A stretch of 64,000 nucleotides of DNA, from positions 1,922,001 through 1,986,000 of the forward strand of contig NZ_JASKUT010000002.1 in the NCBI RefSeq assembly GCF_030167925.1, written 5' to 3'. The notes under the pieces were generated by a model that saw nothing but the letters and a program-made list of their open reading frames with translations, searched no databases and was not told the origin of the DNA. Each line of letters starts with the position of its first letter. The first letter of the stretch is position 1. Source of the stretch: Paenibacillus silviterrae. GTDB taxonomy: Bacteria; Bacillota; Bacilli; Paenibacillales; NBRC-103111. Below are positions 50,884 through 60,128 of this stretch, one piece after another. The translations under genes were made by a program, and so were the position numbers.

Positions 50884-52070
50884 TTGTTTTTCACGTCCTC
50901 TTTAGGCAGACCGCCGGGGGCATTAACAAGTCCGGGACGAAGGATATGTGCCTCCACTTGGACATCGGTTGCAATCTCCGGGAATTTTTCATTCCACCGA
51001 TCCTTAACCGCTTCCCACTGCCTAGGATATTTCATATGAAACGTTTTGGCGAAGTCCACAACGTCCGCCTTCCAATGCTGCTGGATTTCCTGAAGCGTTT
51101 TTTGAATTCGTTCCCTGATATCGTTCTCCATGGATGCTTCCATTAGAGCCAATAAGTCCGGATCCAAAGGGTTCAGATTCGTACCGTTCTGTTCAATGCT
51201 TCCTTCCGTTGTAACCTTTACCATCATCTTCCACTGTTCTCCTTCGATTCTTGGCAGCAGCTTCACTTTTCCCTTCACCGGTCTTAAGGAGATGAATCCT
51301 TCCTCCTCCGGCGTTTTGTAGGTAACGGTGTACTCCGTGATTTCATTCTTAAGCCATAGGATGCCGCGCGTAGATTTTTCCGTCATTTCACCGATCATCT
51401 TCCCTTGTTTGAAAATGGCGCTGCCGTAAATATACGCGATCGTTTGAAACGGCTGCGACGACTTGGCTTCGGGGAGGATCGTAATCAGGGGGAGTGCAAA
51501 CGATTGAAATTCACTTTTCAGCAGGATGCTTAGCCGCTCCATTGTCACCTTCAAATTGTTCTGGAGATTGGACAGCTCCTGCAAAACCTCCGATGTTGAT
51601 CTTTCGATAGGAGGATACAGTTCTAGAATATCCGCTGCCTTTCCTTTACTTACAAATAGGTAAGCCCTCTCTCTCGGCTGGGGATGCCGAACCAAAAAAT
51701 CGAAATGCTCCTGTATTCCTTCCTTGGCCAAGCTCTCGCTGAAAATAAAAACTTTGCATTGTCCCCAAAACAATTTGCGGGGAAGCTTACGCTGCAGCTT
51801 GGACAAAGCATCAGCGATATTGATTCCTTGCTCCGAGCGCATAATGGTCCGCCTGCCGCCACTTCCGCCGCTGCCGCCTCCGGCCACGGCCGCCCCGCTT
51901 TGGTTCTGCGGGATAATGACTTGGGCCGATACAAGAACTTGGTTGTTTTCCCCTTTATCAAAGCCCATGACCGTAACCAGAGCCAAATCGTTAAGCTCTG
52001 TTCGATCCCAGCAGCCGCAGAGGAGAGTAAGTAAAGGAATAAGCAAAAAGGTGCTTATATATTTCCTCAT
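50880..52070 (-). CDS. Ger(x)C-family germinant-receptor lipoprotein (operon 2, C subunit)
   Basis: Germination lipoprotein of 396 residues. Lipobox LLCGC (Cys about residue 20), conserved DRTELNDLALVTVMGFDKG, a Gly/Ser-rich insert (AVAGGGSGGSGG), and the domain order of Ger(x)C proteins ending in FHMKYPRQWEAVKDRWNEKF. Its start overlaps the permease stop by 4 bases (ATGA type). The Gly-rich insert is unusual relative to the operon 1 protein. Confidence 0.94.
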   Translation of the reverse strand: MRKYISTFLLIPLLTLLCGCWDRTELNDLALVTVMGFDKGENNQVLVSAQVIIPQNQSGAAVAGGGSGGSGGRRTIMRSEQGINIADALSKLQRKLPRKLFWGQCKVFIFSESLAKEGIQEHFDFLVRHPQPRERAYLFVSKGKAADILELYPPIERSTSEVLQELSNLQNNLKVTMERLSILLKSEFQSFALPLITILPEAKSSQPFQTIAYIYGSAIFKQGKMIGEMTEKSTRGILWLKNEITEYTVTYKTPEEEGFISLRPVKGKVKLLPRIEGEQWKMMVKVTTEGSIEQNGTNLNPLDPDLLALMEASMENDIRERIQKTLQEIQQHWKADVVDFAKTFHMKYPRQWEAVKDRWNEKFPEIATDVQVEAHILRPGLVNAPGGLPKEDVKNK

Positions 52071-53170
52071 GTGGATGGACCCCCTTCGGTTGCTGCATGT
52101 TTTCGGCGAAGTGTGGACACAGCCAAAAGGATCAGCGGTACAAGAAGCAAGAGCAAGGGAACTTCAAACGGTACGACAGCGGCCAAGTAGCTTCCGACAA
52201 GTGAATAGTTCGGAAAGTCCCATAATCCCAGAATTAAACAAAACATGGCGATAGGAAACACAAAGGGACGATGATCGGAAATTCCCAAGCATTGCGTGAA
52301 CGAATGAACGGACGCGTATAGAAAGATTCCGATTTTAATAAAATTGCCGGCCACCCACATCACCAGGAGCAAGGCCTCAAGATTCTCAAAAAAATCGGCT
52401 AGACCGATATAGCGAAAAGCAATGAGTATCGGATATAGTTTGTCGCCTGAATCCAAGCCGAGTACGAATAGGGTAATAAGATTGACATAGGTCATGCTTA
52501 GTACGATGGCGCTAAGGGAAAGGAAGCCCCATTTTCTGCTTTTGCCCGGATCGGTCAGGAACGGCAGGAAAAATGTCATAAGAAACAGCTCGCATAACCA
52601 GGCCTGAGGGGCAGCTGTTCCTTTCAGCACCGGGACGATTCCGTGACTTAAAACGGGCAGCAGATTCCCCGGTTCCATATCCGGGAGGAGGAATAATAGG
52701 AAAAATAAAGGGATAACAAAGATGGGAGTAAATATAGTGGCGCTTCGGGCCAATACTTCCACTCCATTGCATATGGCAATGCCGGAAAGTAGAAGAATAG
52801 AGATCATGATCAACAGGATCGGCGTGGTCAATAAGAAATGAGTAACGAATTCAGCATACTCCCGAACAACGATTCCTGTAATACGAGTGAAAAATAAAAA
52901 ATAAGTCACGCCCAGCAGTTTCCCTATCCATTTCCCCATAATGCACTCGCTGTACTGTACGACAGACATTCCGGGGTATAGCTGGTGAAGCCGGGTAACC
53001 GTAAGCACCGTAATGATTCCAAACACAGAAGCGAAAAGTCCTGTCATCCAAAAGTCGTTTCCGGCCAGCTGGGCTGAGATCGTCGGCAAAGAAATGAACC
53101 CGGTGGCAAGCACGGTCGGGTACATCATCAGCGCCATCTGAATGGATGAAATCTTTCCTTTCTCATACAT
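52067..53170 (-). CDS. GerAB-type germination permease, second copy (operon 2, B2)
   Basis: Permease of 367 residues, about ten helices. Opening KGKISSIQMALMMYPTVLAT is nearly the same as in the B1 copy. The central FLPFLTDPGKSRKWGFLSL and GLADFFENLEALLLVMWVAGN also match B1 closely, so this looks like a tandem duplicate. It lies 39 bases after B1 and overlaps the C gene. Confidence 0.94.
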   Translation of the reverse strand: MYEKGKISSIQMALMMYPTVLATGFISLPTISAQLAGNDFWMTGLFASVFGIITVLTVTRLHQLYPGMSVVQYSECIMGKWIGKLLGVTYFLFFTRITGIVVREYAEFVTHFLLTTPILLIMISILLLSGIAICNGVEVLARSATIFTPIFVIPLFFLLFLLPDMEPGNLLPVLSHGIVPVLKGTAAPQAWLCELFLMTFFLPFLTDPGKSRKWGFLSLSAIVLSMTYVNLITLFVLGLDSGDKLYPILIAFRYIGLADFFENLEALLLVMWVAGNFIKIGIFLYASVHSFTQCLGISDHRPFVFPIAMFCLILGLWDFPNYSLVGSYLAAVVPFEVPLLLLLVPLILLAVSTLRRKHAATEGGPST

Positions 53171-53209
53171 GCTGTTCTATCCCCCTTTGCATATGGCAAC
53201 CGATACGTA

Positions 53210-54301
53210 TTAAGCCGCGGTGCTTCGCTTGCGCAGCAATGACGCCGCTAACAGGAACATAGGGATTAGGATATATACCGTCGGTAAATAAAAAGGAGAT
53301 ACGGTGTTCAAAAAATTACCAAGCTCGATAAAACCAGGGAGATCCCAAAAGCTAAAGGCTACGATGACTATGCCGATCGGAAAGACGAAAGGACGGGGGT
53401 CCTCCAATTTCAACCACTGTCCTAAGGACACAACGGCGGTATAATAAAAGAAGCTGATTTTTACGAAATTACCGACAATCCACATGGCCATCAACAAAGC
53501 TTCCAAGTTCTCGAAAAATTCGGCGATACTGATTAAGCGAAACAAATCAAGCACCGGATATACTTTATCGGATGTATCCGGCCCTAACACGAATAAAGCG
53601 ATGAGGTTGACGTATGTCATACTGATAACTACAGCTCCCAAGGTCAGCAGACTCCATTTCTTTGCCTTTTCCGGGTCGGTCAAGCACGGAAGGAAAAAGC
53701 TCATGAGAAAAAACTGAGATACCCACGATTGCGGCAATAGCGTTCCTTTTAAGACAGGGACGATTCCATGGCTCAATACTGGAAATATATTGGATATCTC
53801 CATATCGGGAATCGCAAGCAGAAGGAAAACGATCGGCAGCATAAAGATGGGAGTAAGAAGTAAAGCGCTTCTTGCTACCAGCTCCACACCGCCTCTTACG
53901 GCAAATGCCGCTAACAAAATCATGGTCCCGACAATTAACAGGGTAGGAGTTTTAAACATAAAACTGACTTTCACAAATTCCGCGTATTGGCGGACGATAG
54001 AGCCGGTCGCATGAAAGGAAACCAATACGTAGACAAGACCAATGATGCTTCCCGCAGCTTTTCCGATAATGCGTTCACTGTATTGAATGATCGTCTGCTT
54101 GGGGAAAAGTCTATGAAGTCGATGGGCGGCCGTTATGGCAACGAATCCAAGAAAAAAGGACAGAAGGCTCGACATCCACAGATCATTCTGGGCATGCTTT
54201 GCGGAAGCGGTCGGCACAACCAAAAAGCCGGTTGCCAGAATGGTCGGATAGAGCAGAAATGCCATTTGAAGAGCTGAAATTTTCCCTTTGTCCAACATCA
54301 T
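53210..54301 (-). CDS. GerAB-type germination permease, first copy (operon 2, B1)
   Basis: Permease of 363 residues similar along its length to the following gene (KGKISALQMAFLLYPTILAT, IAEFFENLEALLMAMWIVGN). Two B subunits in one operon could give receptors with different germinant specificity, as in other multi-B ger loci. It lies 18 bases after the A-subunit gene. Confidence 0.94.
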   Translation of the reverse strand: MMLDKGKISALQMAFLLYPTILATGFLVVPTASAKHAQNDLWMSSLLSFFLGFVAITAAHRLHRLFPKQTIIQYSERIIGKAAGSIIGLVYVLVSFHATGSIVRQYAEFVKVSFMFKTPTLLIVGTMILLAAFAVRGGVELVARSALLLTPIFMLPIVFLLLAIPDMEISNIFPVLSHGIVPVLKGTLLPQSWVSQFFLMSFFLPCLTDPEKAKKWSLLTLGAVVISMTYVNLIALFVLGPDTSDKVYPVLDLFRLISIAEFFENLEALLMAMWIVGNFVKISFFYYTAVVSLGQWLKLEDPRPFVFPIGIVIVAFSFWDLPGFIELGNFLNTVSPFYLPTVYILIPMFLLAASLLRKRSTAA

Positions 54302-54319
54302 GGCTCCCCACGCTCCTTG

Positions 54320-55825
54320 TTACGACTCATCCCCTTTGGCCGGTCCCGGCTTCAACCCCGGCCGTTGACGATACTTATCAAATGATCCGGTTAACCGCGG
54401 CCGCTTGTCCAGCATCCACCAGGGAGCTCGGAACAGGACATCCTTCAGCTCGCCGAGCTTCGGAGTGCTTGAGGTGGACAAGTAAGGAAGCCCGAAGGAA
54501 CGCAGACTGCATAGATGAAGGACGATGGCGATAATTCCCATCATGACGCCGAGAAATCCGAGACTTCCTGCCAGCAGGATCATCGGAAAACGCAGCATCC
54601 GGATGGCAATCCCCGCGACATAACGCGGTATCATGAAGGAGGCAATGCCGGTAATCGCCACTATAATGACCATGGGTGCAGAGACAATGCCCGCTTGAAC
54701 GGCCGCTTGACCTATGACAAGTGCTCCGACAATGCTGACGGCGGCCCCGATCTGCTTCGGCAAACGTACGCCTGCTTCCCGAAGAGCTTCAAAGGTTATT
54801 TCCATGATCAGTACCTCGACTATTGCAGGAAAAGGAACCGCTTCTCTCGAGCTGGCCATGCTGATGATCAATGCCCCCGGAACCATCTCTTGGTGAAATG
54901 TCAGTACGGCCACATAAAGGGCGGGAAGCAAGAGCGAAATCAGGCAAAATCCATAACGCAGCCATCGTATGATGGAACTGATCCAAAACCGTTGATAATA
55001 ATCTTCGGCAGCCTGCAGCAGGGTGAAAAAGGACACAGGCGCAACCAAAGCAAACGGGGTGCCTGCGACCAAGATGGCGGCTCTGCCTTCCAGTAAATTA
55101 CCGCAGACCACATCGGGGCGTTCCGTGCTAAGCAGCTGTGGAAAGGGGGAGTACGGGTTATCTTCGATCATTTCTTCGATATAGCCGCTTTCCAGGATCC
55201 CGTCGATTCGTATTCTGCCAAGACGGTTTTTTATTTCCTCAATCAGCGTTTCGTCCGCGAGCCCTTCGATATAGGCAATCACAATGTTCGTTTGCGTATA
55301 TTCCCCTAGGGTCATGGATTCCAGCTTCAACTGTGGACTTCTGATGATGCGGCGCAGCTGTGAGGTGTTGGTTCTCAGCGTTTCCGTAAAGCCCTCCCTT
55401 GGTCCGCGGACACCAACCTCCGCTGAAGGCTCTTCAACCCCGCGCTTCTCCCACTTGTTGAGACCGAACGCTAGGCCGCGGGCTTCGTTGTCACGGAGCA
55501 GAATAGGATTGCCGTTCGAAAGCTGATCGATACAATCGCTTATTGTAGCAACTTCCGTCGCGCTGGATGCTGTGATTTTTCTTTCCACCAACTGACGAAG
55601 GTCATTATGGATTCCGATTTCCTCCCGCATGAGCGGAGCGATGATATATTCCTCGATCCTTTCGGCATCGGATAAGCCTTCGATATAAATTAACATCGAT
55701 TTGACCTCTCCTATTGCAAAGGAACGAAATATCACGTCGGAGCAATGGGCGTAGACTGTACGTAATTGCGCTTCGTTTTGCTGCAGGCTCGAATCAAGGT
55801 TATGATCGGTTACATTTCGCACCAA
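54320..55825 (-). CDS. GerA-type germination protein (operon 2, A subunit)
   Basis: Receptor A subunit of 501 residues, normal length. N-terminal soluble region with two alpha/beta halves, then LSTERPDVVCGNLLEGRAAI, LVAGTPFALVAPVSFF and hydrophobic helices including EALREAGVRLPKQIGAAVSI. The C-terminal tail is basic and Pro-rich. First gene of the operon A-B1-B2-C-small ORF. Confidence 0.95.
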   Translation of the reverse strand: MVRNVTDHNLDSSLQQNEAQLRTVYAHCSDVIFRSFAIGEVKSMLIYIEGLSDAERIEEYIIAPLMREEIGIHNDLRQLVERKITASSATEVATISDCIDQLSNGNPILLRDNEARGLAFGLNKWEKRGVEEPSAEVGVRGPREGFTETLRTNTSQLRRIIRSPQLKLESMTLGEYTQTNIVIAYIEGLADETLIEEIKNRLGRIRIDGILESGYIEEMIEDNPYSPFPQLLSTERPDVVCGNLLEGRAAILVAGTPFALVAPVSFFTLLQAAEDYYQRFWISSIIRWLRYGFCLISLLLPALYVAVLTFHQEMVPGALIISMASSREAVPFPAIVEVLIMEITFEALREAGVRLPKQIGAAVSIVGALVIGQAAVQAGIVSAPMVIIVAITGIASFMIPRYVAGIAIRMLRFPMILLAGSLGFLGVMMGIIAIVLHLCSLRSFGLPYLSTSSTPKLGELKDVLFRAPWWMLDKRPRLTGSFDKYRQRPGLKPGPAKGDES

Positions 55826-55943
55826 GAATAAAATCCCCTTGTCTAAGGATAGCTATGGTTAGAGTTAGCTGATTTCCCCTTTCCTATGCAATAAAAGGAA
55901 AAGCAGAAGCGATTTAGAACAATTCGTCTCTTTTTGCTTCTTC

Positions 55944-55976
55944 GTTTAGATTCTGTTAAGAATTATGGTGTATACT
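55944..55976 (+). promoter_or_regulatory. Candidate response-regulator box and promoter of the two-component operon
   Basis: TTTAGA-TTCTG-TTAAGA (55945-55961) is a direct repeat with 11-bp period, followed by TATACT (55971-55976). There is no good -35, which fits activation by an OmpR-type regulator such as the one encoded in the operon. Inference. Confidence 0.4.
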
Positions 55977-56006
55977 CCTATATTTGAAGGGAGGGTGAAC
56001 CAAGGC

Positions 56007-57479
56007 ATGTCCATTCGATTTCGGCTGCTCATTTCGTTTATGACCACACTGGCGGTAACGGTGCTCGTCTTTTTCCTGACGGCCTATTTAATTGCGTTTG
56101 CCGTCACAGGGGATGCCCGGAGCATCAGCCGCTTTTATAATATCCACTATACCCTGCACCCGTTAACGGAAGAGGAAGAACGGATTTTCATGGAAATGAA
56201 ATACTTGGCCAAAGAAAATCCGGGGCAATTAATGAACAAAGCGCTGCTCGGCGATTACGACTACCAGTTGAAAATGGTGCAGGCCGGGTTGATTGTGAGG
56301 CACAATCAAGACCTATTGTTTGTATCTCCGTCGATCCGGGAGCCGGGCATCGGAACAGCGCTGCCCGATTACGAAATGGGGAACTATTCCATTCGCAATT
56401 CCATTAACGTGGGAAGCCGCTTTTTCTCCTATGCGAAATTCGACTTTCCTTTTTCCGAACAAGATCGGGGCAGTATATTCGTCATTAGGGAAAGAAGTCC
56501 TTTTGCCGAAATCGTTCGAACGCTGCTGCCTATCCTGATTGTGGTCTTATTGGCCATTCTGCTGCTGACCAGCGGCCTGCTGTACCGGTATGTCACAAGA
56601 ACGATTGTGCGGCCGATCCACATGCTAAGGGAATCGGCAGAGCGGATCAAGGAAGGGGACCTGCAATTCGAATTCAAACCCGAATCGGGCGATGAGATCG
56701 GACAGCTGGGACTGACCTTTGAGAAGATGAGACAGAAATTGAATGAATCGATTCAGCTTCAATTGCAATACGAGGAGAACCGCAAGCAATTGTTATCGAA
56801 TATATCCCATGATTTAAGAACGCCGATTACAACCATTAAGGGATACGTGGAAGGGATTCGGGATGGGGTTGCGGATTCGAAGGAGAAAATGGACAAATAC
56901 ATCAATACGATCTATACGAAAACAGCGGACCTGGATCGCCTGGTGGATGAATTGTTCTTATACTCCAAGCTGGACCTGAATCGCGAGCCCTTTTCTTTCG
57001 AAACCGTCGATTTCCTAGCGTTCGTAAGGGATATGGTGGAGGAAACAGAACTGGAGCTGGAAGAGAAAGGGATCAAGATCGTTTGGGAAGGTGTTCGTGA
57101 GGCGAAAGTGCCGGTGATGGCCGACCGGGAAAAGCTGAAGCGGGTCTTCTTGAATCTGCTCGGTAATTGCGTCAAGTATATGGATAAACCGGAGAAGCGT
57201 ATCGTTATTATTACAAGCGTACAGGAAAATCAAGTCACGGTGGAGGTTCGCGACAATGGGCCGGGGATTCCCCCTGAAGCTCTGCCGCATATTTTTGAAC
57301 GGTTCTACCGCGGAGAGCCGTCGCGAAATGCGAAGACGGGCGGCAGCGGCTTGGGGCTCGCCATTGCCAAGCAGATGGTTGCAGGTCACGGGGGGCGCAT
57401 CTGGGCGGAGAGCAAATGGGGCGAGGGCACAAGGATGTTCTTCTCATTAAAGATCATGGGTAAGAGTGGTGATGAATGA
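56007..57479 (+). CDS. Membrane sensor histidine kinase (HAMP type)
   Basis: Sensor kinase of 490 residues. Two membrane helices (about 8-32 and 172-195) flank an extracellular sensor of ~140 residues, followed by HAMP (about 195-250), HisKA with phospho-acceptor His in LLSNISHDLRTPITTIKG, and HATPase with N-box LLGNCVKY, DNGPGIP and GSGLGLAIA. I start at ATG 56007 behind GGGAGGG (a GTG at 55995 is too close to that site). The stop overlaps the regulator start. The signal is not known; location beside an SLH protein gene hints at an envelope signal. Confidence 0.94.
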   Translation: MSIRFRLLISFMTTLAVTVLVFFLTAYLIAFAVTGDARSISRFYNIHYTLHPLTEEEERIFMEMKYLAKENPGQLMNKALLGDYDYQLKMVQAGLIVRHNQDLLFVSPSIREPGIGTALPDYEMGNYSIRNSINVGSRFFSYAKFDFPFSEQDRGSIFVIRERSPFAEIVRTLLPILIVVLLAILLLTSGLLYRYVTRTIVRPIHMLRESAERIKEGDLQFEFKPESGDEIGQLGLTFEKMRQKLNESIQLQLQYEENRKQLLSNISHDLRTPITTIKGYVEGIRDGVADSKEKMDKYINTIYTKTADLDRLVDELFLYSKLDLNREPFSFETVDFLAFVRDMVEETELELEEKGIKIVWEGVREAKVPVMADREKLKRVFLNLLGNCVKYMDKPEKRIVIITSVQENQVTVEVRDNGPGIPPEALPHIFERFYRGEPSRNAKTGGSGLGLAIAKQMVAGHGGRIWAESKWGEGTRMFFSLKIMGKSGDE

Positions 57480-58165
57480 TGCAGCGAATATTGATTATAG
57501 AAGATGAAGTCGCTATAGCCGAGCTCCAGAAGGATTACCTTGAGCTGCATGGGTTCTCCGTGGATATGAGCCATTCCGGCGGCGAAGGGCTGGATCTCGC
57601 ATTGGAACGAGCTTACGATTTAATCATACTCGATCTGCAGCTGCCGGAGATTGACGGCTTCGAGCTGTGCAGGCAAATTCGCCGGGCCAAGGATGTACCG
57701 ATACTGATTGTTTCCGCCAAAAAAGAGGAGATCGATAAGATACGGGGATTCGGCCTGGGTGCCGATGATTTCATTACCAAGCCCTTCAGTCCGAACGAGC
57801 TGGTCGCCAGATCAAAGGCGCATCTCGCCAGATATGAGCGCTTTTTGGGCAAGAACAAGGCTTTGGAAGAGATTCGGATACGCGAATTGACCATCGATAA
57901 AGCGTCGCGTCGGGTATACATCCATGGCAAGGAAGTGATATTCACCGCCAAAGAATTCGATCTGTTGGTCTACCTCGCGGCCAATCCGAACCGTGTGTTC
58001 AGCAAAGACGACTTATTTGAACGAATATGGGGGCTGGAATCGGCAGGCGATATCGCAACGGTTACCGTCCATATTAGGCGCATTCGCGAAAAAATAGAAG
58101 CGGATCCGTCCAATCCTCAATTTATTGAAACGATCTGGGGAGCGGGATATCGTTTCACGGTATAA
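57476..58165 (+). CDS. OmpR/PhoB-family response regulator
   Basis: Regulator of 229 residues. The receiver domain has phospho-acceptor Asp53 in LIILDLQLPEIDGFE, with Thr/Ser and Lys of the switch in PILIVSAKKEEIDK, then a winged helix with IFTAKEFDLLVYLAANPNRV and TVTVHIRRIREKIE. It overlaps the kinase gene by 4 bases (ATGA). Probable targets are its own promoter and the SLH gene behind, both of which carry TTTAGA-type repeats. Confidence 0.95.
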   Translation: MMQRILIIEDEVAIAELQKDYLELHGFSVDMSHSGGEGLDLALERAYDLIILDLQLPEIDGFELCRQIRRAKDVPILIVSAKKEEIDKIRGFGLGADDFITKPFSPNELVARSKAHLARYERFLGKNKALEEIRIRELTIDKASRRVYIHGKEVIFTAKEFDLLVYLAANPNRVFSKDDLFERIWGLESAGDIATVTVHIRRIREKIEADPSNPQFIETIWGAGYRFTV

Positions 58166-58200
58166 GCTATCATGGCTGTTATTGAAAAGTTTCGAGTTTG

Positions 58201-58241
58201 TTTAGAAATATTTAATCTTTCTGTATGAGCGAGTTTAGAAT
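58201..58241 (+). promoter_or_regulatory. Candidate promoter region with repeated TTTAGA boxes
   Basis: TTTAGA-AATAT-TTAATC (58201-58217) has the same 11-bp phasing as the box before the kinase gene, and a further TTTAGAAT (58235-58242 region) follows. It is the only notable structure between the response regulator and the SLH gene. Confidence 0.35.
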
Positions 58242-58301
58242 GATCGTCTATCATGAATGTATGAAGGACATCATATCAAGCTCATAGAGAGGAAGATTCA
58301 T

Positions 58302-59756
58302 ATGAATAAAACGATGCAGAAGATTACCGCTTTAGCGATTGCAGCGACGATTGGAGGAGGCGCGTTGCTGCCCTTCAACGTGATGGCTTCCGAGAACGCG
58401 ACGGAGCAGGCGATCCGCGAGATGGTTCAATTAGGCGTGCTTCACGGTTATGAGGATCAAAGCATGAAGCCGGAGAAGCCGGTCACTCAAGCTGAGCTGG
58501 CCAAGATGATCGTGCTTTCCCTCCAGCTCCAAACGGAGGGGAGTGTCCTGAAGGATCAGGAGCATCGGAACAAATGGTACACCTCCTACATCAATACAGC
58601 GGTTGCCTCAGGCATCCTGGAAGAAGGAAAGCTTCAACCGAACCAGCCCGTAGCCTCGGATGAGTTCGCAGCAGCCTTAGCGAAGGCGCTTCAGAGAGAT
58701 GGCTTGTCCATTAAGCATTGGATGAAAGGAATCGTCACCGGCCAGAATCATGTCACCCGCGGGGAAGCTTCCCAGATTCTGCTGTTAGCCCGAAAGGCGG
58801 TTCGTTCCCAGGAGGCGCAGGTGGTTTCCGTAAAAGCGCTGAACGCCATTACACTGGAAGTGACGTTCTCCGCACCGCTGACGCTGAATGATGAGAGCAT
58901 CGAGGAATCCGCCAAGAACTTTGTCTTTGACGGCGGCCTTACCATTGTCAACCAGCCGCGGCTGAAGACAGGCGCTCTTCAAACATACATCGTTCCTGTA
59001 ACGACTATGTCGGCAAATACTTCCTATACCCTAAGCTACAAAGGCAAGCAGCAGCATACGTTTGTATCCAGCGATGAGAAGATCCGAATGAATAAGGTTC
59101 GCCAAGTGACATCCGATACGTTTGAAGTAGAATCCCTGCGCGAAGAAGGTGTGGTGGATTACGGTTATATCATTTCCGCCTATGCGGGAGGCCGCGGGAA
59201 GGATGCTTTCATCTTGGATGAAAACAACAGCTACGACGGACAGCCGTTTCAGATCATCTCTAGCTTGAGAAATCGTACGGCGACGTTAACTCCTGAGGGA
59301 GGAACGCCTGTCACCGTTAACTATGTCGGGTTTACTCAATCCACAGACGGTAAACAGGAACCGAAATTCCGTCTGCCGGGAGGCGCCGCGCTGACGCCTG
59401 GTCTCAAATACACCGTAACCTCCGATTGGTTTGATCTGAAGAGCGGCTCCTTCATCGCAGAAGAGATCGCACCGGTAACGATTGCTTCGGCTTCGCAGGT
59501 AGATGGAAAGACTATTCATGTCCAGCTGTCCGAGGACCCGCAGGATGAACTCTTTGCCTTCCGCTCCGTTAAGCTCATCGGATCCGATCAATCGGAAGTA
59601 ACCGCTCAATATAGACTGCAATCCCGTAAGGGTGCGGTTGGGGTGTTCGACATTCAGAACGGGGGACAGCTAGCCCCTGGAGTAAGCTATACCGTCGAAC
59701 CCATTGGAGCTTGGGCTGTGGCCAAGAATGTAGTATTGAAGGCTATCGGCCAATAA
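58302..59756 (+). CDS. Secreted SLH-domain protein with beta-rich repeats
   Basis: Exported protein of 484 residues with a signal peptide (about 1-28, NVMA-SEN) and two N-terminal SLH-like motifs (VQLGVLHGYEDQSMKPEKPV and YINTAVASGILEEGKLQPNQ), the third being weak. Then a beta-rich region (about 165-484) has recurring VKALNAITLEVTFSAPL and SQVDGKTIHVQLSE-type units resembling Ig-like surface repeats. Start is ATG 58302 behind GAGAGGAAG; the longer frame from 58257 lacks a site. It follows the two-component operon. Likely an S-layer or surface component. Confidence 0.88.
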   Translation: MNKTMQKITALAIAATIGGGALLPFNVMASENATEQAIREMVQLGVLHGYEDQSMKPEKPVTQAELAKMIVLSLQLQTEGSVLKDQEHRNKWYTSYINTAVASGILEEGKLQPNQPVASDEFAAALAKALQRDGLSIKHWMKGIVTGQNHVTRGEASQILLLARKAVRSQEAQVVSVKALNAITLEVTFSAPLTLNDESIEESAKNFVFDGGLTIVNQPRLKTGALQTYIVPVTTMSANTSYTLSYKGKQQHTFVSSDEKIRMNKVRQVTSDTFEVESLREEGVVDYGYIISAYAGGRGKDAFILDENNSYDGQPFQIISSLRNRTATLTPEGGTPVTVNYVGFTQSTDGKQEPKFRLPGGAALTPGLKYTVTSDWFDLKSGSFIAEEIAPVTIASASQVDGKTIHVQLSEDPQDELFAFRSVKLIGSDQSEVTAQYRLQSRKGAVGVFDIQNGGQLAPGVSYTVEPIGAWAVAKNVVLKAIGQ

Positions 59757-59773
59757 TAACGATGTAGAAGTTG

Positions 59774-59820
59774 GGCTGTCCCACAAGTCATCTTAGATGA
59801 CCCGGGGCAGCCTTTCCTTT
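59774..59820 (+). terminator. Rho-independent terminator after the SLH gene
   Basis: Nested stem: GGCTGTCCC/GGGGCAGCC outside (59774-59782, 59804-59812) and GTCATC/GATGAC inside (59787-59792, 59796-59801), then TTTCCTTT. Confidence 0.82.
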
Positions 59821-59933
59821 GTAATCCTATTGCCATTATGAACTAGGGAAAAACAAAGACATCCGTACTTGTCGTGCTGTGAGAACTTTACCAGAGCTAT
59901 GTACGTATATAACTTCTCGTTTACCTATGGGGG

Positions 59934-59962
59934 TTGACGAAGAAAACAAAATGAGCTATAGT
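59934..59962 (+). promoter_or_regulatory. Promoter of the persulfide operon
   Basis: TTGACG (59934-59939), 17-bp spacer, TATAGT (59957-59962). The CstR-type palindrome at 59969-59984 covers the expected transcription start. Confidence 0.75.
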
Positions 59963-59968
59963 ATTTTC

Positions 59969-59984
59969 ATACCCATACGGGTAT
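59969..59984 (+). promoter_or_regulatory. CstR-type operator 1
   Basis: ATACCC-ATAC-GGGTAT, a perfect G-tract palindrome of the kind bound by CsoR/CstR-family repressors, placed at +7 to +22 after the -10. Confidence 0.85.
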
Positions 59985-60059
59985 AAGTATTAAACGAAAA
60001 TGATGAAAGGAATGCAGGTAATATGGCCATGATGTAATTCATTTTTTTTGCCTAAAATA

Positions 60060-60075
60060 ATACCCCATAGGGTAT
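60060..60075 (+). promoter_or_regulatory. CstR-type operator 2
   Basis: ATACCC-CATA-GGGTAT, same perfect half-sites as operator 1, 91 bp downstream and 53 bases before the TauE start. Confidence 0.85.
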
Positions 60076-60128
60076 ATATGATGCCGAGTAGTGAACACAC
60101 AACCTTTACACCAAAGAAAGGAGTCGCT

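Larger units (their letters stand above)
59757..60128. other. Regulatory region of the persulfide operon
   Basis: These ~370 bases hold the terminator of the SLH gene, a good sigma-A promoter and two CstR-type operator sites (separate entries). The frame that starts at 60048 merely extends the TauE gene upstream and is not expected to be translated. Confidence 0.75.
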
